Assembly: GCA_033398695.1 (NCBI GenBank) | Contig: CM065815.1 | Span: 101,274,501 to 101,338,500, forward strand | Direction: 5' to 3' | From: Orobanche coerulescens | Lineage: Eukaryota; Streptophyta; Magnoliopsida; Lamiales; Orobanchaceae | DNA length: 64,000 nucleotides | Made by a program: the position numbers and the translations under genes | In this document: piece by piece, positions 54,867 through 64,000 of the stretch | Layout of the letters: each line of letters opens with the position of its first letter | Numbering within the stretch: position 1 is the stretch's first letter | The notes under the pieces: generated by a model | Seen by the model: the letters and a program-made list of their open reading frames with translations, nothing else | Database searches by the model: none | Told to the model about the DNA's origin: nothing

Positions 54867-55768
54867 TGATACGAATTCTCACTTGGGAGTCGAATTCGCT
54901 CTCGGTACAGCGGAAGGCTTTTTGATGAACGGAAGCTATCGACAAGAAGTCGCCGGCGGTGACAACAAACTACAAACAGCAATCGACGAGTGATGAAGGC
55001 GGTGATTCGTCTGACCACAAGACAGAATTGGGTCCAAATGAAAAGACTCAAACAGACGCTTCGTTCGGAAGCGACTTTAAGACAGAAACACGTTCAAGGA
55101 TCGAACAACACTTTATACGAAATATTGAACAAGTATCAAGTGTATCGAAAAATGAACAGAATATCAAACAGGTATAAACAGAGGTTTTATCAAATTAGAC
55201 CTATAATTTGATAAAGTGATTTCTCCTCAAGACCTATTGAGAATCAATCGATTAGTATTCAAACGCGTCGAATAAAAACCAAGTTTTGATGAAAAGCATT
55301 CACTGGGAAAAACACAAAGTGTTCTTAATTCTTCAACATTCAATAATCTCCCATTACAACTCTCGCCACTATTTATAGGCAAAAGTGGCACGACAAAATA
55401 ACTTAAACTATTACAAGTCGTTCCTTAAAATAATGAAAGGATAATAAAAGGTTCTTTATGTCACTTGTTGACAAAAGTAAAAGCCGGTCTTTGCCTCCAA
55501 GTTGTTTGTTGACCGCCCTTTTTGCCAAGAATCCTGCTGCTTTATAAGAGAAAGCTGAACATCTTTTTATTTGTTTAGTTGCCACTTGATCCTTTTTCCC
55601 TCCCCAAGATGCTATTTGTCTTTTGTTTAAGTTACTCCAATTCCGACTATCAAGGTAACTCCGTGCCTCGTTTCTGTTTTCTCGCCTAAGTAGGTTGTAG
55701 TGCGATCGAGGTGTTTTACGTCAATTCTTACTTCATCTTCTTCGCTTGGAGTAGTCGACTTCGTATCA
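54867..55768 (-). repeat. 5' LTR of B2
   Basis: 902 bp, hairpin at 55186-55215 with a perfect 12-bp stem. PBS complement GGCTCCGATACCA is at about 54850-54862. Confidence 0.93.
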
Positions 55769-55773
55769 TCATT

Positions 55774-57218
55774 GGAGTCACTATCTTCGGCCAAAGCATT
55801 TTATCATCCACTCGGACCATGAATCTTTGAAGTACATTAACGGGCAACACAAGTTAAGTCCCAGGCATGCGAAGTGGGTGGAATTCTTACAATCATTTCA
55901 CTTCTCATCGAAGTATAAGGATGGCAAGAGCAATATTGTGGCAGATGCATTGTCTAGGCGTTATGCCTTACTCGCCACTCTTGATATTCGTTTGCTAGGG
56001 TTCGATACAGTAAAGGAGTATTACGAAGGTGATGCGGATTTTGGCGAAACCTTCGCCCTGTGCAAACCTGGCCCGGTGGGAGAATTTTCGATACAGGAGG
56101 GCTTTCTTTTTAAGGGGAATCGTCTTTGCTTACCCAGGCACAAGATTCGAGAACTGCTGGTTCGGGAGGCTCACGGAGGAGGATTGGCTGGCCACTTTGG
56201 TTCAGCCAAGACATTGGATGTACTTAAAGAACATTTTTATTGGCCAAGGATGCAAGGGTATGTTAATAATATAATCAATAAATGTGTGACGTGCCATGTT
56301 GCGAAAAGTTCATTCAAACCAGGAGTCTACACACCTTTACTGATTCCGGAGAGGCCGTGGGAAGATGTCTCAATGGATTTCATTGTGGCTTTGCCTCGAA
56401 CCCAACGAGGTAAGTATGCGATTATGGTGGTCGTCGATCGTTTTTCAAAGATGGCTCATTTTGTTCCTTGTCACAAAACCGATGATGCGAGTAATGTTGC
56501 TGACCTGTATTTCCGAGAGGTAGTGCGATTACATGGAGTTCCGAAAACTATTGTTTCGGACCGAGACTCAAAGTTTCTAAGCTACTTTTGGAACACATTA
56601 TGGAGGAAGGTGGGAACCAAGCTTTTGTTTAGTACTTCACATCATCCTCAAACCGACTGACAAACTGAAGTAACGAATCGAACACTCGGGACGCTGTTGC
56701 GAGGCTTGGTGAGCAAAACACAAAAGGACTGGGATCTGAAACTGGCACATGCGGAGTTTGCTTATAATCGATCTCCTACTCATGCCACTGCACACTCTCC
56801 ATTTGAAGTAGTTTACGGGTTGAATCCTTACATGCCGCTAGATCTAATTCCACTACCAAGTGACGAATTGGTGCATAAGGATGCGGAGTCAAAACTAAAA
56901 TCAATGATGAAATTACACGAACAAGTGCGGGATCGAATCAAGGAAATAAACGAGGCGTACAAAAGGAAGTCGAACAAGCAAAGAAAGCCGAGACTATTCG
57001 AGGTTGGAGATTTAGTTTGGTTACATTTGAGGAAGGAACGATTCCCGAGTAAGCGTAAGAATAAGTTAATGCCACGAGCCGAGGGGCCATTTAAAATAGT
57101 TGCGAAGGTGAACGACAATGCTTACAAATTAGAACTTCCGGGCGACTATGGAGTGCATGCTACTTTCAACATAGGTGATCTTTCTCCTTATCTTGATGAT
57201 GACGGGATTGCGCACTGA
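55774..57218 (+). pseudogene. B1 RNase H end and integrase
   Basis: It resumes after B2 with [21 protein letters not shown] and ADALSRR. Integrase follows: [47 protein letters not shown] at 56658-56660 replaces the Gly before QTEVTNRTLG (catalytic Glu just after). The C-terminus ends LPGDYGVHATFNIGDLSPYL, and DDDGIA then shifts frame before the PPT. Confidence 0.92.
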
Positions 57219-57232
57219 GGACAATTCCTCTT

Positions 57233-57246
57233 AAAGGGGGAGGGGA
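57233..57246 (+). other. Polypurine tract of B1
   Basis: AAAGGGGGAGGGGA lies directly before the 3' LTR. Confidence 0.88.
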
Positions 57247-58176
57247 TGATACGAGATTAACTACTCCAAGCGAAGAAGACGAAGTAAGAATTGACGTAAA
57301 ACATCTCGACCATACTCCAACATACTTGGGCGAGAAAACAGATACGAGACACGGAGTTACCTTGATAATCGGAATTCGAATAACTTAAACAAAAGGTAAT
57401 CTTGGGGGAAGGGGGCCCAAGTGGTAAGAGAATAAAATAGTTTCAACATATTTTATTAAAGAAGGGCAGCAGGATTCTTGGCAACATGTTGAAGGAAAAA
57501 GCGACTGTCAACAAACAACTTGGAGGCAAAGACCCAACTTTTACTTTTGTCAACAAGTGACATGAAGAACCTTTTATTATCCTTTCATTATTTTAAGGAA
57601 CAGCTTGTAATAGTTTAAGTTATTTTGTCAGGCCACTTTTGCCTATAAATAGTGGCAGTAGAGTTGTAATGAAAAGATTATTGAATGTTGAAGAATTAAG
57701 AACACTTGGTGTTTTCTCTGGTGAATGCTTTTCATCAAAACTTGGTTATTATTCGACGCGTTTCGAATACTAATCTGATTGATTCTCAATAGGTCTTGAG
57801 GAGAAATCACTTTATCAAATTATAGGTCTAATTTGATAAAACAGCTGTTTATACCTTGTTTCGATATTCTGTTTATTTTTCGATACAGTTTTATACTTGT
57901 TCAATATTTCGTATAAAGTGTTGTTCGATCCTTCGAACGTGTTTCCTGCCTTAAATTCGCTTCCGAACGAAACGTGCTGTTTCGAGTCTTTTCATTTGGA
58001 CCAAATTCCTGTCTTGTGGCTGTATCGAATCACCGCCTTCATCACTCGTCAGTATTGTTGCTGTAGCGAGCTGTTGTCTCCAATTCCCGACAGTTTCTTG
58101 TCGATAGCTTCCGTTCATCAAAAGGCCTTCCGCTGTATCGATAGCGAATTCGCATCCCAAGTGAGAATTCGTATCA
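57247..58176 (+). repeat. 3' LTR of B1
   Basis: 930 bp, hairpin at 57811-57840. The first part could encode a YLGEK...GVTLIIG tail like that of A. The GGATG duplication follows. Confidence 0.94.
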
Positions 58177-58181
58177 GGATG

Positions 58182-59163
58182 CCACTTCAAGCCCTAGGAA
58201 GAACACTTCGTAGTCGACTTTCATATCAAAATCTTGGTAAGGCTCAAGATATAGATGTTCCGGAATCCTCACATCTTCTTGCTCCGTATCAAGAACCGAA
58301 AACACCTCATTGGAGTCTGCCTCATAAATTGGACAAAAGTCTTCAAAACAACTTTCGTCGAGATATAGATCGTCGTCGGGCACAACATCAAAAATGGGAA
58401 GCATTAATGATTTCACGTTGGGTTCACCATCAAAAATGGGAAACACGGAATCAATTATGGGCTTCTCTTCGTCAACTGGTTCGGTATCAAATACTGGTGG
58501 CCCTTCATAATCCGGCCCGATTTCCATGACATTAAAAGGCTCCTCACCATTAACATAAGTTGGTCCGTCTTGGTCAAATTAGCCAACACAACCAACTGGT
58601 CCATGCTCAAAATAGCAAGATCCAGGTTCGTCAACTAGGGAGACACGGCTCAACTCATCTTCTTCGTTGAATTGCTCCGTTGAAAACTCTGTCTCGTCTA
58701 CTTCATTGAAAATGACCATAGGGACATTGTCTTCATCAAAAAAGGATTCTGCTGGGAATTCCTTGATGGGGAAAAACCTTAGATCGAATGCCGGTGGCGG
58801 GGTGGTGCTGAACTTCTGTAATTTCCGGTGTGGTGCCGTTGGTGGATCGTGGCGGTGAGAATTTGTGGGGATGAATTTTCGAATAAAGTGTTTTATGAAT
58901 TTGTTCCAGTATCTTAGTTTGGGTTTACCTTGGTGTAAACGGCTAGTTTTCAATTTCTGCCACCAGGTCGAGGCACGACCACGAAGGCGTTTCGTCGCCA
59001 ACGAGACTCGGCGGTCTACTAGAATTGAATTGTGGTTGAAAAACTCCTCACAAACGTGGAGCCAATCAACACCTGCTTCTGGATCGGAATGTCCCATGAA
59101 CTCCGGTACGCTGTGTAATGCGTCGCGTAATATCGCCAAGAGATAAATATCATTGAACTCCAT
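58182..59163 (-). pseudogene. Family C Int-3 gag-like and acidic part
   Basis: Start at 59163 (MEFNDIYLLAILRDALHSVP). The frame is open for 194 codons: gag-like domain, WWQKLKTSR, YWNKFIKHFIRKF, then acidic VPMVIFNEVDETEF. A TAA at 58579-58581 is identical to the one in Int-2. The same frame then continues (MEIGPDYEGPPVFDTEPVDE) to the B1 junction. With Int-4 it shows that family C encodes one protein of about 550 residues. Confidence 0.84.
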
Positions 59164-59305
59164 TTTGTTGAAAGATCAAGAACCTTAACTGAATTAAGAA
59201 ATTCAGGTGTAGTTTCCGCTGACAAGAATCAAGAGATATTTTCTTCGACAAGCAATCGTTGAATAAATCGCCCAAGGAGATGACCTTGGGCTCCGATACC
59301 ACTTA

Positions 59306-60570
59306 TGATACGAATTTCTCCGGGAAGAATGGATACGTATCGGTAGGAGTATATATTTGAATATCGCAGCGGAAGGCTTTTTACGATTAGGGTGTTTTTG
59401 GATGTATTCTTGGATGTAATATCGAATATGACAATGAAAATTCGAACAAATGAAAATGGAAGTAATATTGGAAAAGGTGATAATATCGATCAAAGTGATT
59501 CGATCGAACAAGAACAAAGGTTTATCGAATTAGACCTATAATTCGATAAGGTGATTTCTTCTCAAGACCTATTGAGAATCAATCGGATTAATACTCGAAA
59601 ACGCGTTGAATAAAAATCAAGTTTCGGTAAAAATCATTTACCAAGGATAGAAACACAAAGTGTATTCTTTCACATTCAAATTCATAATACTATATCATTA
59701 CAAGGCTAAGTGAAGACTACTTATAGGATGATGTAGTCTAAGTCTAAGGAATCAAACAAAAAAAAAGAAAATAATTCAAAGATTATAAAATCTTTGAATA
59801 ATCCAAACAAATCAACATAAAATACAAACAAGAAACATAAATCACAAAATGGGGAAAACATAATCCCTAAAATAAGTAAAAAGGAAAAGAGAAGTCAAAA
59901 ATATACAAAAGTGTATAAAATAAGGGGGCTGCCGCCAGGGACTCGACCGTGTCCTGTGACACGGCCGCGACGCGGTCGACAGGCGCCGGCAGGGACTCGA
60001 CCGTGTCCGCTTGACACGGTCGCGGCGCGACAACGACATCCGACAGTGACTCGTCCGACAGTGACTTAGCACGGGCGCGGCACGACAAGGACGTTTGGCA
60101 GGACTCGACCGTGTCCGCTTGACACGGTGGAGGACGTCCGACAGTGACTCGACCACGTGGCGGGACAATGACGTTCGGCATTGACTCGACCGTGTCATGG
60201 AGAACGGTCGGGCGTCTGGACAGTCATTTTCGGCATTTCTTGGCGAGTAGGACTCGACCGTGTCGCCTGGCACGGTCGGGTTCGGCCGACAGTGACCTTG
60301 GCATTTCCGGACGAGTACAGCACGGGCCGTGCCGGACGACACGGCCGAGTTCGGTCGGCAGTGGCCGGTATTTTCCGGCAGGTGTGATATTTTCCGACAG
60401 GCTCGACATTTTCCGGCAGGGGACGACATTTTCCGGCAGGTTGTGTCATTTTCCAGCTTGTGTCCGTTTTCTTGCCTAAAAATGTCGCCGTACGTGCATG
60501 ACGCGTCGTAAGGCCGTTTATTTTGATCCTTGCTCCGTCTTCTTTATTTAGACTAGTTAATTTCGTATCA
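59306..60570 (-). repeat. Family C LTR L3, uninterrupted
   Basis: 1265 bp. TAGGTC-loop hairpin at 59521-59550, TATA-like CCTATAAGTAG (minus strand, 59717-59727), palindrome array 59944-60278 with the fourth-from-right palindrome shortened, and ATTTTCCGGCAGG repeats near 60370-60460. Confidence 0.93.
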
Positions 60571-61853
60571 TTCCCTCCACCTTTAAAGGGAATTGTCCTC
60601 AATTCCGAACTCCCTTCCTTACCAAGATAATTAACTAAAGCCTCTAAGTATTTGATCTCGAAAATGTCCGCAGTGCGTACATGGCCCAAAATCTTGAGAC
60701 GATAAGTAGTATGGGATATCCGGGAATCACCAAACAAATAACTAACATTATTAATGAAATAATAATAATTATTCTGCGAGGTAATACCGATATCACGATA
60801 TGAATCATCATATAACCGGACATCTGAAATGGGAAGCACGACAGTAATAATAGGTCGCTCTTCATCGGATGCCACTTCAAGCCCTAGGAAAAACACTTCG
60901 TAGTCGACTTTCATATCAAAATCTTGGTAAGGCTCAAGATATAGATGTTCCGGAATCCTCACATCTTCTTGATCCGTATCAAGAACCGAAAACACCTCAT
61001 TGGAGTCTGCCTCATAAATTGGACAAAAGTCTTCAAAACAACTTTCGTCGAGATATGGATCGTCGTCGGGCACAACATCAAAAATGGGAAGCATGAATGA
61101 TTTCACGTTGGGTTCACCATCAAAAATGGGAAACACGGAATCAATTATGGGCTCTTCTTCATCAACTGGTTCGGTATCAAATACTGGTGGCCCTTCATAA
61201 TCCGACCCGATTTCCATGACACTAAAAGGCTCCTCACCATTAACATAAGTTGGTCCGTCTTGGTCAAATTGGCCAACACAACCAACTGGTCCATGCTCAA
61301 AATAGCAAGATCCAGGTTCGTCAACTAGGGAGACACGGCTCAACTCATCTTCTTTGTTGAATTGCTCCGTTGAAAACTCTGTCTCGTCTACTTCATTGAA
61401 AATGACCGTAGGGACATTGTCTTCATCGAAAAAGGATTCTGCTGGGAATTCCTTGATGGGGAAAAACCTTAGATCGAATGCCGGTGGCGGGGTGGTGTTG
61501 AACTTCTGCAATTTCCGGTGTGGTGCCGTTGGTGGATCGTGGCGGTGAGAATTTGTGGGGATGAATTTCCGAATAAAGTGTTTTATGAATTTGTTCTAGT
61601 ATCTTAGTTTGGGTTTACCTTGGTGTAAACGGCTAGTTTTCAATTTCTGCCACCAGATCGAGGCGCGACCACGAAGGCGTTTCGTCGCCAACGAGACTCG
61701 GCGGTCTACTGGAATTGAATTATGGTTGAAAAACTCCTCACAAACGTGGAGCCAATCAACACCTGCTTCTGGATCGGAATGTCCTATGAACTCCGGTACG
61801 CTGTGTAATACGTCGCGTAATATCGCCAAGAGATAAATATCATTGAACTCCAT
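60195..61853 (-). pseudogene. Family C Int-4 protein: gag-like, acidic spacer, integrase-like tail
   Basis: This is the best family C copy: one frame of 552 codons from 61853, broken only by a TAG near 61596 where Int-3 has Trp (RYW). Order: gag-like domain (residues about 1-115), Pro-rich linker (TTPPPAFDLRFFPIKEF), acidic spacer with repeated PIFD.EP-type motifs (about 150-380), YYYFINNVSYLFGDS, YRLKILGHVRTADIFEIKYL, SSELRTIPFKGGGND. It then crosses the PPT (60571-60585) and reads about 120 codons into L3. No enzyme motif is present. Function is unknown; trans-mobilisation by A or B is inferred. Confidence 0.84.
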
Positions 61854-61995
61854 TTTGTTGAAAGATCAAGAACCTTAACTGAATTAAGAAATTCAGGTGT
61901 GGTTTCCGATGACAAGAATCAAGAGATATTTTCTTCGACAAGCAATCGTTGAATAAATCGCCCAAGGAGATGACCTTGGGCTCCGATACCACTTA
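61854..61995 (-). other. Family C leader, hairpins and PBS (Int-4)
   Basis: Same layout as at 38341-38482: CTGAATT/AATTCAG stem, GCCCAAGG/CCTTGGGC stem (61960-61967, 61974-61981) and PBS complement overlapping it. Confidence 0.84.
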
Positions 61996-62084
61996 TGATA
62001 CGAATTTCTCCGGGAAGAATGGATACGTATCGGTAGGAGTATATATTTGAATATCGTAGCGGAAGGCTTTTTACGATTAGGGTG
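61996..62084 (-). repeat. Family C LTR L4, cut by a LINE
   Basis: The first 89 bp match 59306-59394 up to GATTAGGGTG. The LINE T-run then begins. The remainder of the LTR is outside the window. Confidence 0.9.
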
Positions 62085-64000
62085 TTTTTTTTTTTTTGGG
62101 AAAAGTCAATTGCATAAATAAGATAAGAGTGGCCAAGAAAGGCTGGCCAATACCCGACAACCATATAGAATGGTCCACCAAACAACGTAACAAAGAGCAA
62201 AAGTAGGAGACAAAGCCTACGAACAAATTGCTACCAAAGCTACAAAGCCTAGAGAGATACAACAAAAGAGGAACTACCAAGCTATCCTCCAAATACGACG
62301 AAGAGCCACAGTAGAAAGAGAACGAGCGGGCCATCTATGAGAGATAATATCACGAACAAGACCTATCCCCTGGAAAGTAACCGAATGAGTATCTCGACGG
62401 CTCGCCAAACCTCCTCTCGTTCCTCTCTGCCAAATCAAATAGACCAACGCAAAGAAGAAGAATACGGTAAGCCACGTTGACCACGTGCTTACCTCTCCAT
62501 CTCCTAGCACCCCACAATACCCCGAGCTCCACACAGAGTGAGGCCAACGAAAGCGACGGCCCTCCTAGCAATAGAAATACACCTCCTAGAATAAGGGCAC
62601 TGAAAAATAGGTGGGAGTGCGTCTCTACCGCCATACCACAAAGGACACAAATCCCATCAATATGTCAAGCCAAGGCTTATCCATAGTCGATAACCGCTCT
62701 GAATAGCCAACCAGAGGATGAAAGAGTGCCTCGGGATCTTTCCCGGTCCGTGCAAGAGCGGAGCCCAAGGAACAGGGGCGAATAACCTCGAGGAACCGAA
62801 GAGCGAAAGAGGATGAAAAATTCCCGAACTAAGCGGTCTCCATAAAACGCGATCCCGACCCCCATTAATATGAGGCAAAGCAGAGGTAATGCAAAAGCTC
62901 GGGCCTATCCACCACCGGCCACTCCCAAGAACCCTCAACAATAACCGAATCAAGCCTAGCACCCACGTCGATGCCGGACCACGGAGGAGCTCTAGGAACG
63001 GAATGCCTAATCACACCCATAGAATGCCAGGGTCCGACCACAAGAAGAAGGATGAGCCATCTCCAATGGAGTCTTGAAATGCTCCCATAACAAGGGGGCC
63101 TTGATTTGGTGGACGCCAATACCAAGTCAAGGGAGAAACACTAAGGTCCCGGAAAGAACAACTGCCGCAACCTAAAAGTCCGAACCCAATTAACCTGCAG
63201 ACGAACGATTAGAGCCGTGATAAGAGCCCGGATATGACGGGCCATCGGCGCTGATTCGGAGCCTCAACGGAATGATGCCACGGCCCCCACAATCCACATC
63301 CAAGCAAACCTTAGCCTGTGCCACCTTGGCAGGCCGAATCATGAGAACCTCGCCGGAGGAACCGCCCGATACGTTTCTCAATCAAAGAGAGAACGCCCTT
63401 AGGCAAAATAAAACTACCACCAATAAATATGTAAAGAGGATAAGACAGAGCGAATAAGCCGGCACCGACTGCCATGGAAAGAGCAAGATTAGCCCACGAA
63501 CTCGCACGACCATCAATCGAATCAATCAAAGGGAACACATAGCAATTGTCACTTGGAAGTAATCAAGGGAACTCCCAAATACCTCACAGAAGTGACCTAG
63601 CCGAAACCCTAACAAGCTCTTGGACTGGGCCCCCGCACTGAGCACTAGCCGAAAGAAAATATTACTCTTACTCGGGTTGGCCGTAGCCCGAAAGGAAGCA
63701 AAGATCTCAATACTTTTCTTAAGAACACCGACAGAGACAACATCGGGATTACGAGAAAGGAGGAGGTCATCGGCAAAAGCAAGCATGAAGGTGCGTGTAG
63801 CCAAACACTTCCAGTGGAATCGAACCCTGAGTCCGAGCGATCTCATGGGCGATAATACCATGGAGGACCTCCATAACAATAACAAACAGATACGGAGAGA
63901 TAGGGTCACCTGCCTCGGCCCCTACGGCCCCTAAAGATACCCTCGGCATCCCCATTCAAGGAGATCGAGTAAGCGGAGTGGTGATACACTCCCGACCCAA
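62085..64000 (-). mobile_element. Second L1-type LINE, 3' part
   Basis: It starts with a T-run (62085-62097), the complement of a 3' A-tail. The sequence matches the reverse complement of 48030-50030 at most positions. Coding remnants on the minus strand are RT (AEAGDPISPYLFVIVMEVLH near 63900, LAFADDLLL near 63780), the middle of ORF2 and zf-RVT (near 62640). Many frameshifts and stops are present. Its 5' end and target duplication lie beyond 64000. Confidence 0.92.

Larger units (their letters stand above)
43758..55768 (-). mobile_element. Ty3/gypsy element B2 carrying a LINE
   Basis: A second B element on the minus strand lies in B1 RNase H, target duplication TCATT (43753-43757, 55769-55773). 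LTRs are 43758-50637 (interrupted by the LINE) and 54867-55768. The internal region 50638-54866 is 4229 bp with many frameshifts, so B2 is more damaged than its host B1, although it must be younger. Confidence 0.94.
40056..58176 (+). mobile_element. Ty3/gypsy element B1 carrying B2 and a LINE
   Basis: This complete element, related to A, has LTRs 40056-40973 (918 bp) and 57247-58176 (930 bp) and target duplication GGATG (40051-40055, 58177-58181). gag-pol is split in RNase H by B2 (43758-55768, duplication TCATT). Its own length without B2 is about 6.1 kb. Damage is light: two stops and one or two frameshifts. Confidence 0.95.
10066..62084 (-). mobile_element. Tandem array of non-autonomous LTR element, family C (composite)
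   Basis: After removing nested insertions, the minus-strand order is: internal piece Int-1 (10066-10192, 16335-16351), LTR L1 (16352-17338, 28004-28290), Int-2 (28291-29140, 37908-38482), L2 (38483-39754), Int-3 (39755-40055, 58182-59305), L3 (59306-60570), Int-4 (60571-61995) and L4 (61996-62084, then a LINE). Each LTR is shared by its two neighbours. Int-2, Int-3 and Int-4 each sum to 1425 bp. LTR lengths are 1274, 1272 and 1265 bp. Such LTR-internal-LTR chains are expected from unequal recombination. There are no protease, RT or integrase-core domains. Confidence 0.9.

Overview
This is a block of plant repetitive DNA, most likely from a dicot, with no recognisable host gene. Nearly everything is LTR retrotransposon or LINE sequence. 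The plant assignment rests on element lineages (a chromovirus-type Ty3/gypsy family, a SIRE/Maximus-like Ty1/copia, plant L1-type LINEs with DUF4283 and zf-RVT domains) and on primer-binding sites matching plant initiator tRNA-Met (TGGTATCAGAGC or one mismatch). Names A to E are used only within this report.

The oldest layer is a tandem array of a non-autonomous LTR element, family C, on the minus strand. It reads internal / LTR / internal / LTR / internal / LTR / internal / LTR, with each LTR (about 1.27 kb) shared by two internal regions of exactly 1425 bp in all three complete units. Later insertions spread about 8 kb of array over 52 kb. Each insertion is delimited by an exact 5-bp target-site duplication: A2 (10193-16329, CCTTG), D1 (17339-27998, GGTTC) carrying A3 (20634-26776, TTCAA), D2 (29141-37902, ATTGT) carrying E (33510-37859, ATTTC), and B1 (40056-58176, GGATG) carrying B2 (43758-55768, TCATT). 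B2 carries a LINE (44092-50036, about 14-bp duplication). A second LINE of the same family runs off the right end (62085-64000). The left end holds a partial A element (A1, 1-4463) and a 3'-truncated copia element (4464-10065).

Families A and B are autonomous-type gypsy elements with gag, zinc knuckle, aspartic protease, reverse transcriptase, RNase H and integrase in one frame; all copies here carry stops or frameshifts. Families C, D1, D2 and E lack protease, RT, RNase H and the integrase core. They encode a gag-like N-terminal domain, a long acidic spacer and a short C-terminal segment that aligns by eye with the integrase tail of A and B. They share LTR termini (TGATACGA/TCGTATCA), PBS, PPT and a conserved LTR hairpin with A and B, so A or B-type proteins probably mobilise them.

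The strongest non-standard signals are RNA or DNA structures: a 12-bp hairpin with invariant loop TAGGTC in nearly every LTR, with compensatory changes between families; a hairpin overlapping the PBS found only in the non-autonomous families; an array of five palindromes in the family C LTR; and mosaic LTRs in D2 and E assembled from modules of other families.
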